A stretch of 64,000 nt of DNA from Mycobacterium sp. E796 (GTDB lineage: Bacteria > Actinomycetota > Actinomycetes > Mycobacteriales > Mycobacteriaceae). The stretch covers positions 1 through 64,000 of the forward strand of contig NZ_LZKK01000267.1 in NCBI RefSeq assembly GCF_001672815.1, in the 5' to 3' direction. Below, piece by piece: positions 56,136-64,000 of this stretch. The position numbers and the translations under genes were made by a program. The stretch's first letter is position 1; each line of letters opens with the position of its first letter. A model generated the notes under the pieces. The model did not search any database. It was given only the letters and a program-made list of their open reading frames with translations, and was not told where the DNA came from.

Positions 56136-57056
56136 TTACTTTCCGCGCCAACCGGTCACCGGCAACCGGAACTTGCGCACCAAGCGGTCGGTGAACGGCG
56201 CGCTGTCCAGCCGCGCCCACTTGACCGGGGTGTCGCAGCGGGTCACCTCGATCCGGCTGCCGGCCGGGATCCTCATTTCGCGGCGCCCGTCGCAGAACAC
56301 CAGGGCGTCGTGCCCGTCCGCCTCGGTCTCGATCGCGATGGTGGCCTCGGGGCTGGTGACCATGGGCCGGCCGAACAGCGCGTGAGCGTTGTTGGGCACC
56401 ACCAGGATTGCCTCCAGGTCGGGCCAGAGCACCGGGCCGCCGGCTGAGAACGCGTAGGCGGTGGAGCCGGTCGGCGTCGACACCAGCACCCCGTCGCAGC
56501 CGAACGCGGACACCGGGCGGCCGTCAACCTCGACGACCACGCCGAGCACGCCCAGCCGGGGACCCTTTTCCAGGCTGACCTCGTTAAGCGCCCAGCCGTG
56601 TTCGACGTGGCCCTTGTGCAGCACCGCGACGTCCAGCGTCAGGCGGTTCTCCACCCGGTAGTCGCGGGCCACCACGTGATCGAGCACCCGGTCGATCGCC
56701 TCGGCTTCGGCCTCGGCGAGGAAGCCGATCCGGCCCAGGTTGACGCCGAGCACCGGAATCCCGGCGTTGCGGGCCAATTCGGCCGCGCGCAGGAAGGTAC
56801 CGTCGCCGCCGAGCACCAGCACCAGTTCGCAGCCCTCGGCCGCCGACGGCTCGGCGTCGACCACCTCGATTTCCACGCCCATGGCCCGCATGTCGTCGGG
56901 GGCCAGGTTCAGCGGTCCGCGGTCGACCGCCTCGGCGGACAGCACCCGCAGCCCAATCCCATTGTCGCCCAGCACCTTCTGAACCCGGCGCGCGGTCTCG
57001 GTCGCTTCCTCACGGCCGGTGTGCACCACCAGCAGCACGGTGCGCTCAGTGTTCAT
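56136..57056 (-). CDS. nadK: NAD kinase (inorganic polyphosphate/ATP)
   Basis: A 306-residue kinase forming NADP from NAD. The [11 protein letters not shown] motif (about residues 83-93) and [12 protein letters not shown] (about 194-205) are intact. ATG overlaps the tlyA stop (ATGA). Part of the tlyA-nadK-recN run conserved in mycobacteria (ppnK, Rv1695). Confidence 0.96.
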   Translation of the reverse strand: MNTERTVLLVVHTGREEATETARRVQKVLGDNGIGLRVLSAEAVDRGPLNLAPDDMRAMGVEIEVVDAEPSAAEGCELVLVLGGDGTFLRAAELARNAGIPVLGVNLGRIGFLAEAEAEAIDRVLDHVVARDYRVENRLTLDVAVLHKGHVEHGWALNEVSLEKGPRLGVLGVVVEVDGRPVSAFGCDGVLVSTPTGSTAYAFSAGGPVLWPDLEAILVVPNNAHALFGRPMVTSPEATIAIETEADGHDALVFCDGRREMRIPAGSRIEVTRCDTPVKWARLDSAPFTDRLVRKFRLPVTGWRGK

Positions 57057-57862
57057 TGCGGGCCCTCTTCCACGGCGCGCCGCACCGCGTCCACCAGCCC
57101 ATCAGCAGATAGCCCCCGATCGGTCTCGGCACGCAGCCACAAGAAGTATTCGACATTGCCCGACGGGCCCGGCAGCGGGCTGGCGGTGACGTCGACGGCT
57201 TGCCAGCCCAGCTCCCCCGCGCGCCGCGCGACCCGCAAAACCGCGTCGGCGCGCAGGCCGGGATCCTGGACGACCCCACCGGCGCCGACCTGGCCTTTGC
57301 CCACCTCAAACTGCGGCTTCACCATGGGAACGATATCCGCGCTGGGCCAAGCGCATCCAATCAGCGCGGGCAACACGGTGGCCAGCGAGATGAACGACAG
57401 GTCGGCCACCACCAGGTCGACCGGGCCGCCGATGGCCTCCGGCGTCAGTGCGCGGGCGTTGGTGCGCTCGACGACGATTACCCGGGGATCGGACCGCAGC
57501 GACCAGGCCAGCTGGCCATAGCCGACGTCGGCGGCCACCACCTCGGTCGCCCCGCGATCCAGCAGCACCTCGGTGAACCCGCCCGTCGACGCGCCCGCGT
57601 CCAGGCAGCGGCGGCCCGCGACCGCAACGCCGAAGGCGTCCAGGGCGCCGATGAGCTTGTGCGCCCCTCGCGACACCCAGGCGCGCTCGTTCTCGTCAGT
57701 GACGGTCAGGGCGGCGGTGATGTCGACCGCGGTGCCGGGCTTGCGCGCGGGCATGCCGTCGATGCTCACCTTGCCGGCGCCGATCAACTCCGCGGCCTGC
57801 TGGCGGGATCGGGCGAGCCCGCGGCGGACGAGCTCGGCGTCGACGCGGGCACGTCGTGCCAC
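57053..57862 (-). CDS. tlyA: 16S/23S rRNA 2'-O-methyltransferase TlyA
   Basis: A 269-residue protein. N-terminal S4-like RNA-binding domain ([18 protein letters not shown]) and an FtsJ-like methyltransferase domain with SAM motif [15 protein letters not shown] and catalytic region [11 protein letters not shown]. It methylates rRNA 2'-hydroxyls, which in M. tuberculosis determines capreomycin susceptibility. The gene is full length and its motifs are intact. It is coupled to nadK. Confidence 0.95.
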   Translation of the reverse strand: MARRARVDAELVRRGLARSRQQAAELIGAGKVSIDGMPARKPGTAVDITAALTVTDENERAWVSRGAHKLIGALDAFGVAVAGRRCLDAGASTGGFTEVLLDRGATEVVAADVGYGQLAWSLRSDPRVIVVERTNARALTPEAIGGPVDLVVADLSFISLATVLPALIGCAWPSADIVPMVKPQFEVGKGQVGAGGVVQDPGLRADAVLRVARRAGELGWQAVDVTASPLPGPSGNVEYFLWLRAETDRGLSADGLVDAVRRAVEEGPQ

Positions 57863-57870
57863 GGCGGTAC

Positions 57871-58056
57871 TCAGCCCTTCTCCGCCGACTCCAGCGCGGC
57901 CAGCAGCACGTCGTGCGCCTCGGAGAGGCGGCGCGCTATCTCTTCGAGCTCGGCGAGGGACGGCTCGTGTTCGGGGTTTTCCGGATCCCCGATATCCGAC
58001 AGCTGGGCGACCAGGGCATCTATTTCAGCGCGAAGCTGATCGGGATCGATATTCAT
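57871..58056 (-). CDS. Small acidic protein (Rv1693-like)
   Basis: A 61-residue, strongly acidic, predicted helical protein (MNIDPDQLRAEIDALVAQL, then EIARRLSEAHDVLLAALES). It lies eight bases before tlyA and 12 bases after the HAD phosphatase gene, the position of Rv1693. Function unknown; possibly a coiled-coil dimer. Confidence 0.85.
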   Translation of the reverse strand: MNIDPDQLRAEIDALVAQLSDIGDPENPEHEPSLAELEEIARRLSEAHDVLLAALESAEKG

Positions 58057-58068
58057 CGGGTACCCACG

Positions 58069-59067
58069 CTAGTCCAGAGACCAGCGCTGCAGCGCGTCCC
58101 GGGCGCGCGCGTCGGCCGCCTCGATGCGCACGGGCCCGGCCGCCGCGGCGCCCCACACCGCGTGCGCGACGGCCCGGACGACCGAGAGCCCGTCGCCCTC
58201 GTCGGCGCCGTTGGCGGTGACCGTCACCACCCGGTCCCCGACCTCGACGTGCCAGCCGGGCTGCGGCTTCACCGCGAGCCGCTCGCCCTCGGAGTGCAGC
58301 GAGCGCAGGTCGTGGGCGATGTAGGTCGGCCGGAGCTCCGGCGCTGCGAACACGGCGTCGCGGGCGGTGCTGACCCCGGTGAGCACCATCAGGCTGGGCA
58401 GGTCAGCGGCGTTGGCGCCCTCGATGTCGGTGTCCAGCCGGTCGCCGACCACCAGGGGCGCGCGGAAGTCGCCGCGGGCCACCGCGTCCTGCAGCAGCCG
58501 GGGCGCCGGCTTGCCCGCGACCCGCGGTTCGGCGCCGGTGGCGGCCCGCAGCGCGGCGACGAACGATCCGTTTCCCGGCAGCAGGCCGCGCTCGGTGGGC
58601 AGGGTCGGGTCGACGTTGGCGGCCACCCACAGCGCGCCCGCCCGGATGGCCAGGGCGGCCTCGGCGAGGTCGGGCCAGCCGATGGTGGTGGAGAGGCCCT
58701 GCACGACGGCGACGGGGTCGTCGTCGTAGCGGCGCACCGGGCGCAGCCCGACGGCGGCGATCTCGTTGGCCAGCGCGTCGGTGCCGACGATCAGCACCCG
58801 CGATTCCTGGGCGAGCTCGTCGGCCAGCAGCCGGGCCGCGCTCTGGGCGCTGGTGACGACGTCGGTCGCGGTCGCGGTGAAGCCGAGCTCGCGCAGGTGC
58901 AGCGCCACCTCGTCGGCGCTGCGGGAGGCGTTGTTGGTCACAAAGAGCTTGCGGCTTTCGACTTCGTCAAGCGACCGCACGGCGCCCTCGGTGGGCTGGG
59001 CGCCGCGGAAGACGGTGCCGTCCAGGTCGACGAGCAGGCAATCGTATTGCTGCGCAATGGTTTTCAT
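58069..59067 (-). CDS. HAD-superfamily phosphatase, glycerol-3-phosphate phosphatase type (Rv1692-like)
   Basis: A 332-residue HAD hydrolase from ATG 59065-59067. The nucleophile motif DLDGTVFRG is at about residues 14-22, then FVTNNASRS, the cap domain, GKPAP, and VGDRLDTDIEGAN. A C-terminal extension of about 75 residues is typical of the mycobacterial Rv1692 enzyme, which dephosphorylates glycerol 3-phosphate in lipid recycling. It starts one base after the TPR gene stop. Confidence 0.9.
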   Translation of the reverse strand: MKTIAQQYDCLLVDLDGTVFRGAQPTEGAVRSLDEVESRKLFVTNNASRSADEVALHLRELGFTATATDVVTSAQSAARLLADELAQESRVLIVGTDALANEIAAVGLRPVRRYDDDPVAVVQGLSTTIGWPDLAEAALAIRAGALWVAANVDPTLPTERGLLPGNGSFVAALRAATGAEPRVAGKPAPRLLQDAVARGDFRAPLVVGDRLDTDIEGANAADLPSLMVLTGVSTARDAVFAAPELRPTYIAHDLRSLHSEGERLAVKPQPGWHVEVGDRVVTVTANGADEGDGLSVVRAVAHAVWGAAAAGPVRIEAADARARDALQRWSLD

Positions 59068-59068
59068 C

Positions 59069-59857
59069 TCAGGCGAGCTCGCCGACGCGCTCTTCGGCGT
59101 CGGTGACGCCGTCGATATCGGCGGCCGCCGAGCGCAGGAACCATTCCAGCGCCTCGTCATTGCGGCCGAGCGCCAGCAGCGTGTCGGCGTAGGCGTAGAA
59201 CAGCCGGGCCGCCGTCGAGCCGCTGCGGCTCGTGTCGAGCTGGGGGGTGGACAGGACGGTCAGCGCCTGCTCGAGCTGCCCGAGATCCGCGCGGGCGCCG
59301 GCGGCGACGATCCGCAGCTCGTCGGCGTCGTCGCCGGACAGCTGGGCCGCCTCCTCGCCGCGCGCCAATTCGATCGCCCGCTCCGGACGGCCAAGGCCGC
59401 GTTCGCAATCGGCGATCAGCGCGAGCAGCGGCGACTTGCTGCCCATCCTGCGGGCGGCTCGCAATTCGGCGAGCGCCTGGGCCCAGTCGCCGCAGTGGTA
59501 GGCGGCGATTCCGACGGCCTCGCGGACCGCGGCGATCCGGCTGGACCGGGCCCGCGCCGCACGGGCGTGTTTCAGCGCGGCCTCGGGGTCCTCGTCGATC
59601 AGCTCACCGGCGGCGACCAGGTGCCGCGCCACCGCGTCGGCCGTGGCACGGTCCAGCGTGCTCAGCTCGCGGCGGATTTCGGGCGCCAGTTGTTTGGCTT
59701 CCACGCCGGGCGGTATCGGGGGCCCGTCGTTCGGCGCGCGATGGTCCTTGTCAGCGGTGCGCGGCTGCGCCGGCCGGGCGCGGCCGGGACCCGACCAGGA
59801 GCCGGATGCCTTGCGCGGTCCCCGCCTACCGCTGTGCCCCTGCCTGTCGTCGACCAC
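59069..59857 (-). CDS. TPR-like protein (Rv1691-like)
   Basis: About 262 residues from GTG 59855-59857, but the start is uncertain because no ribosome site is visible. A basic, Arg/Gly/Pro-rich N-terminus of about 55 residues is followed by helical repeats (DPEAALKHARAARARSSRI, CGDWAQALAELRAAR, FYAYADTLLALGRNDEALEW) of tetratricopeptide type. It presumably mediates protein or RNA contacts, as an operon partner of the HAD phosphatase. No catalytic site. Confidence 0.85.
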   Translation of the reverse strand: MVDDRQGHSGRRGPRKASGSWSGPGRARPAQPRTADKDHRAPNDGPPIPPGVEAKQLAPEIRRELSTLDRATADAVARHLVAAGELIDEDPEAALKHARAARARSSRIAAVREAVGIAAYHCGDWAQALAELRAARRMGSKSPLLALIADCERGLGRPERAIELARGEEAAQLSGDDADELRIVAAGARADLGQLEQALTVLSTPQLDTSRSGSTAARLFYAYADTLLALGRNDEALEWFLRSAAADIDGVTDAEERVGELA

Positions 59858-60007
59858 TCTGCAAAGGATACGGGCGCGGCGGCGGGGCCTTTGACGAGTG
59901 TGCGGTGATGGCCTTGAGTGTGCGGCCAGGGCGGGAAAAGTGCCCAGATCGCGCCCCGTGTACACACCGAAAGCCGTGAGTACACACGGCGGGCGGCGCG
60001 AGGCCGA

Positions 60008-60367
60008 CTACGCGGGCGGGCGGTCCGTCAGCAGCGGCGCCAGCACCGCGGGGCAGTAGGTCGCGATCGCGACGATGGTGAAAACGCCCGCCGCGTCGTG
60101 CGACATTCCGTGGCCATCGGCGACCGTGCTGATCACCGAGTCAAACGACCCGCCGGGTTCCACGAGCATCGGGCACACCGACCTACCGAGCGCCGTCGCG
60201 CTGTCGGGCTGCGACACCGGGACGCCGGCGTTGGTGAGGGCCCGCAGAAACGCGTTGCCCATCCAGTCGGCGTGCACGGGTGCGGCCAGTACGGCGGTCA
60301 GGCCGGCCAGGCCCGCGCTCAGCACCATCACCCGCAGCATCCGCGTCGCGCTAGTCACCGTGACCAC
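60008..60367 (-). CDS. DUF732 secreted protein
   Basis: A 119-residue exported protein from GTG 60365-60367. Signal peptide with likely cleavage after AAPVHA (about residue 33), then a small DUF732 domain with two cysteines (VCPMLVEPGG and ATYCPAVL) that may form a disulfide. It sits where M. tuberculosis has the lipoprotein gene lprJ (Rv1690), but I see no lipobox cysteine here, so it would be released rather than lipidated. Confidence 0.82.
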   Translation of the reverse strand: MVTVTSATRMLRVMVLSAGLAGLTAVLAAPVHADWMGNAFLRALTNAGVPVSQPDSATALGRSVCPMLVEPGGSFDSVISTVADGHGMSHDAAGVFTIVAIATYCPAVLAPLLTDRPPA

Positions 60368-60410
60368 CCTGGTCAGCCGAGGTCACGTCGGCGATACGAC
60401 ACGGTAACGA

Positions 60411-61685
60411 CTAGGCGACGCGTTCGATGCCCGCGACGTTGCGCTTGCCGCGCCGCAGCACCAGCCATCGGCCGTGCAGGAAGTCCGAGGGCCGGGGCGC
60501 CCATTCCTCGCTGTCGACGCGCACGTTGTTGACCGAAACACCGCCCTCGCCGATCGTGCGCCGCGCGGCGCCCTTGCTCGCCGAGAGGCCGCTGGCCACC
60601 AGCAGGTCGACGATCCCGTCGGGACTGCCGGGCTTGAGCTCGGCGACCGACGTCTCGCGCAGCGCCGCGGCCAGCGTCGCCTCGTCCAACCGGTCCAGTT
60701 CGCCCTGCCCGAACAGCGCCCGGCTGGCGTGCTCGACGGCCTCGGTGGCCGCCTCGCCGTGCACCAGCACGGTCAGCTCGCGGGCCAGTCGCCGCTGCGC
60801 GGCGCGCTGCTGCGGGCGCTCGGCGGTGGCCCGCTCCAGCTCGGCCAGCTCGTCGGCGGACAGGAAGGTGAACCAGCGCAAGTAGCGGATCACGTCGGCG
60901 TCGGCGGTGTTGATGAAGTACTGGTACCAGGCGTACGGGCTGGTCATCTCGGGGTCCAGCCACAGGCTGCCGCCGCCGGTGGACTTGCCGAACTTGGTGC
61001 CGTCGGCCGCGGTCACCAGCGGGACCGTCAGCGCGTGCACCGTCGCGCCGAGCTTCTGGCGGACCAGGCGTACCCCGGCGATGATGTTGCCCCACTGATC
61101 CGAGCCGCCGATCTGCAGCGTGCAGCCGAGGCGCTGGTGCAGCTCGACGTAGTCGTTGGCCTGCAACAGCATGTAGCTGAACTCCGTGTAGGAGATGCCC
61201 TCGCCGTCGAGGCGCCGCCGGATGGTGTCGCGGTCCAGCATCACGTTGACCGAGAAGTGCTTGCCGATGTCGCGCAGGAACTCGATGGCCGACAGCGGGC
61301 CCGTCCAGTCCAGGTTGTTGACGACGACGGCTCCCGTGGGCGAGTTGTCGAAGTCGACGAAGCGCTCCAGCTGCCCGCGGATGCGCTCGGTCCACGCGGC
61401 GACGGTGTCCGCCTCGTTGAGGCTGCGCTCGCCGACGTCGCGCGGGTCGCCGATCATTCCGGTGGCGCCGCCGGCGAGCACGATCGGCCGGTGGCCGGCC
61501 CGCTGGAAGCGGCGCAGCGCCAGCAGCGGAACCAGGTGCCCGGCGTGCAGGCTCGGCGCGGTCGGGTCGAATCCGGCGTAGACGGTCATCGGACCGCGCT
61601 CCGCCTCGGCGGCCAGCGCGTCAAGGTCGGTGGACTGCGCGATCAGCCCGCGCCACCCCAGCTCGTCAAGGATCCCGGAATTCAT
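60411..61685 (-). CDS. tyrS: Tyrosyl-tRNA synthetase
   Basis: A 424-residue class I synthetase from ATG 61683-61685. HIGH-type motif PSLHAGHL (about residues 44-51), KFGKS (KMSKS equivalent, about residues 232-236), and a C-terminal S4 domain ([15 protein letters not shown]). It charges tRNA-Tyr. Full length. Upstream in M. tuberculosis lies mpg; here a divergent transporter gene takes that place. Confidence 0.96.
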   Translation of the reverse strand: MNSGILDELGWRGLIAQSTDLDALAAEAERGPMTVYAGFDPTAPSLHAGHLVPLLALRRFQRAGHRPIVLAGGATGMIGDPRDVGERSLNEADTVAAWTERIRGQLERFVDFDNSPTGAVVVNNLDWTGPLSAIEFLRDIGKHFSVNVMLDRDTIRRRLDGEGISYTEFSYMLLQANDYVELHQRLGCTLQIGGSDQWGNIIAGVRLVRQKLGATVHALTVPLVTAADGTKFGKSTGGGSLWLDPEMTSPYAWYQYFINTADADVIRYLRWFTFLSADELAELERATAERPQQRAAQRRLARELTVLVHGEAATEAVEHASRALFGQGELDRLDEATLAAALRETSVAELKPGSPDGIVDLLVASGLSASKGAARRTIGEGGVSVNNVRVDSEEWAPRPSDFLHGRWLVLRRGKRNVAGIERVA

Positions 61686-61813
61686 CGCGCACGACTTTAG
61701 TCGCTGTGACGCGGTCGATTCGCCCACGCGCCGTGATATAAGGCAAGCTAACTACGTGGCGCATCGTCGCGCCCCCGCTTTTCCCGGTACGCGCACCAAC
61801 AACGCGGAGCGTC

Positions 61814-62704
61814 ATGGACAACCGATACTGGCCGTTGGTCGTCGCGATCATCATGCTCGCGCTGGGGCTGACCCTCACCGTCGACGATTTCAAGCGGGCC
61901 GCGGGCCTGCGCAAACCACTCACGGTGGCGCTCATCTGTCAGGCGTTGCTGCTGCCGACCCTGTGCCTGGTGATCGCCGAGGTCTTCCATCTCGAACCGC
62001 ACCTGGCGGTCGGGCTCATGCTGATGTCGGCGACCCCCGGCGGGACGATGTCGAACATCCTGAGCCATTTGTTCAACGGCGATCTGGCGCTAAACCTCAC
62101 CCTGACCGCAATCAACGCGGTGCTGTCAATCGTTGCCCTGCCCACGATTCTGGCGGTGGCGATGACGTGGTTTCTCGGTGAAGGGCGGTTTCTGCCGCTG
62201 CAGCTGGACAAGTTCCTGGCGGTGATCGGCCTGGTGCTGGTTCCCATCGCGATCGGGGTTGCCATTCGTCACCGCTTCCCCGAGCTGGCCCGGCGAATGC
62301 AGAAGCCGGTCCGGATCGCGGCGCTCACGCTGCTGGTGCTGGCGATCGTTGCGGCCATCGCCGGCGGACGAACAACGCTCTGGCACAACATCGGCCTGCT
62401 GACCGGGGCCGTCGTGGTTTTCTGCGCCGTGAGCCTGATGGTCGGCTACCTCGCGCCACGCCTGATGCGCCTGGCCCCGCGGCAGGCCGTCGCTGTCAGC
62501 CTGGAGGTCGGGATGCACAACGCCGTCGTGGCGATGGGCATCGCGCTGAGCCCGCAGTTGCTGAACAGCGCCGTGATGGCCACGCCCGCCGCGGTCTACA
62601 GCGCCATCGCGCCGCTGCTGGCCGTGACGTTCGTGTTGATCGCGCGCCGCCTGGACCCGGCGTTTCGGGTCGTATCGCGCCCGGACACTCCCGCTGCTGC
62701 CTAG
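61814..62704 (+). CDS. Bile acid:sodium symporter (BASS) family transporter
   Basis: A 296-residue membrane protein with nine or ten helices. The family core LMLMSATPGGTMSNILSHL (about residues 69-87) and, in the second half, EVGMHNAVVAMGIAL are visible; these form the two sodium-site crossover regions. It probably imports an organic acid with sodium. Substrate unknown. GGAGC precedes the ATG. It is divergent from tyrS and followed by a phosphonoacetate-hydrolase-like gene on the same strand, 273 bases on. Confidence 0.87.
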   Translation: MDNRYWPLVVAIIMLALGLTLTVDDFKRAAGLRKPLTVALICQALLLPTLCLVIAEVFHLEPHLAVGLMLMSATPGGTMSNILSHLFNGDLALNLTLTAINAVLSIVALPTILAVAMTWFLGEGRFLPLQLDKFLAVIGLVLVPIAIGVAIRHRFPELARRMQKPVRIAALTLLVLAIVAAIAGGRTTLWHNIGLLTGAVVVFCAVSLMVGYLAPRLMRLAPRQAVAVSLEVGMHNAVVAMGIALSPQLLNSAVMATPAAVYSAIAPLLAVTFVLIARRLDPAFRVVSRPDTPAAA

Positions 62705-62977
62705 CCGGGCGCAAGCGCGAAGCCCATTAAGCGCTTGGGCCAGAAGCCGTTTCGGATGAGGGTCGGCATGGGTTAGCGCCGGCTGAGCATCGCGTATGCG
62801 AGAGAGCTTGAACTCGCTACGTTGTGCTCACCCGCCGTTCAACCAGAAAACGTTCGGCCTAAATGTTGTCGACGTTTCATCGCGCGGGCTATGGCTCCCA
62901 TAGGGCAATTCGGGGTTCTGCCCGGCGTCGACCGCAGGCACTCTTTTCCCCGGCAAGCCACCGAACAAGGAGCGGCA

Positions 62978-64000
62978 GTGCGGTCGACCAATTTCTCCGT
63001 CAACAACCGGGCGTACCTGATGACCGACGCCCCCGTCGTCGTCATTTGCATCGACGGGAGCGAACCGGACTATCACGTGGAAGCGATGAAGGCCCGTCGG
63101 ATGCCGTGGCTGAGCGCGGTGCTGGCCGGTCGGGGCAGCACATGGCCGGCGCACTGCGCGATGCCCGCATTGACCAACCCGAACAACCTTTCCATCGCGA
63201 CCGGTCAGCCGCCAGCCGTCCACGGCATCTGCGGCAATTACCTTTTCGACGCCGAGCGCAGCGAAGAGGTGTTGATGAACGACAGCCGGTTCCTGCGCGC
63301 GCCGACCATCTTCGCCGCGGCCAATCACGCCGGCCTGGACGTTGTGGTCGTCACGGCCAAGGACAAACTGCGCCGGCTGCTCGGCGCCGGCCTCGTCGAT
63401 CAGGGGCCGAGCCTCGATGGCAGCGAGAAGTTCGTCTCCCCCGCCCGCAGTGGCATCTGTTTTTCCGCCGAGAAGGCCGATGAAGCCACCATCATCGGCA
63501 ACGGCATCGGCGATGTCCTCGATCTCGTCGGCATGCCGCTCCCGCAGGTCTATTCGGCGGACCTCAGCGAGTTCACCCTGGCTGCGGGCGTCGCGATCCT
63601 CAAGGCTCGCGGGGCCGATCTGATGTACCTCTCGCTGACCGATTACATCCAGCACAAACACCCGCCGGGCGCCGCGGCCGCCAACGCGTTTTACGAGATG
63701 ATCGATTCCTACGCAGCACAAATCGACGCCCTCGGCGCGATCGTGGTGCTCACCGCCGACCACGGCATGAGCGCCAAGACGGACGAAACCGGCACGGCCA
63801 AGGTGCTCTACGTCGAGGACGCGGTGCGGGGCATCCTCGGCCTTCCTGACGCCGACGGGGCTGAGGGCGGCGACGACGTGCGGGTCATCCTGCCGATCAC
63901 CGATCCCTACACCGTCCACCACGGGGCGCTGGGTTCGTTCGCCAGCGTCTACCTCCCCGCCGGTGCCGACCGCGATCGTGTCATCGCGCGGCTGCGCCAG
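62978..64000 (+). CDS. Phosphonoacetate hydrolase-like (alkaline-phosphatase superfamily), truncated by window edge
   Basis: 341 codons from GTG 62978-62980 (AAGGAG upstream) run open to the right edge. Metal-binding Asp26 in CIDGSEPDY, nucleophile Thr66 in ALTNPNNLSIATG and the later metal motif TADHGMSAK are the hallmarks of PhnA phosphonoacetate hydrolase, which splits phosphonoacetate to acetate and phosphate with zinc. Other alkaline-phosphatase-fold phosphodiesterases remain possible. The C-terminus is missing. Together with the BASS transporter it may form an uptake-and-cleavage unit. Confidence 0.85.
   Translation, partial: MRSTNFSVNNRAYLMTDAPVVVICIDGSEPDYHVEAMKARRMPWLSAVLAGRGSTWPAHCAMPALTNPNNLSIATGQPPAVHGICGNYLFDAERSEEVLMNDSRFLRAPTIFAAANHAGLDVVVVTAKDKLRRLLGAGLVDQGPSLDGSEKFVSPARSGICFSAEKADEATIIGNGIGDVLDLVGMPLPQVYSADLSEFTLAAGVAILKARGADLMYLSLTDYIQHKHPPGAAAANAFYEMIDSYAAQIDALGAIVVLTADHGMSAKTDETGTAKVLYVEDAVRGILGLPDADGAEGGDDVRVILPITDPYTVHHGALGSFASVYLPAGADRDRVIARLRQ

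Overview
The window is chromosomal DNA of a mycobacterium, most likely a slow grower. It has high GC, an MmpS/MmpL pair, a PE-family protein, DUF1707, DUF732 and DUF3349 proteins, and a long block collinear with the M. tuberculosis region around Rv1690-Rv1714 (tyrS, DUF732, TPR, HAD phosphatase, Rv1693, tlyA, nadK, recN, steA, mctB, pyrG, NUDIX, xerD, parA-like, scpA, scpB, pseudouridine synthase, cmk, der, SDR). The species cannot be fixed from sequence reading alone.

Layout. 1-3 kb: subI-cysT-cysW-cysA sulfate importer (minus, overlapping genes; cysA runs off the left edge). 3.5-9 kb: a QueG-like Fe-S protein, a small helical protein, a lactate permease, an exported protein and a PE protein with a long regular repeat. 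9-15.3 kb: a minus-strand operon (aldo/keto reductase, PNPOx-fold protein, GAF-PP2C-HATPase phosphatase, STAS anti-anti-sigma factor, 3-hydroxybutyrate dehydrogenase) headed by a TetR gene, with a matching operator-like site before tetR and before the operon. 15.4-28.7 kb: mmpS-mmpL, a bicovalent-type FAD oxidase, gabD2, a DUF4383 protein, a Stf0-like sulfotransferase with an SDR, tandem DUF1707 genes, a galM-like lipoprotein and a small PNPOx protein. 28.8-33.7 kb: a CYP140-like P450, DUF3349, an epoxide-hydrolase-like enzyme, a hotdog thioesterase and a NarK-type transporter.

33.7-39.3 kb is accessory DNA. A 3' piece of the tRNA-Pro(GGG) gene lies at 34808-34847 and the intact gene at 39270-39343. 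They bound about 4.4 kb carrying an aquaporin with an unusual pore residue, a TetR repressor, a broken hydrolase gene and a low-GC gene for a polytopic membrane protein of about 769 residues that I cannot confidently place. This looks like a remnant integrative element without an integrase, and it is the best candidate here for undescribed biology.

39.4-41.8 kb: a catabolic SDR-cyclase-IclR operon. 42-61.7 kb: the conserved housekeeping block described above, mostly with 1-8 base gene overlaps. 61.8-64 kb: a bile-acid:sodium-symporter-family transporter and a phosphonoacetate-hydrolase-like gene cut by the right edge.
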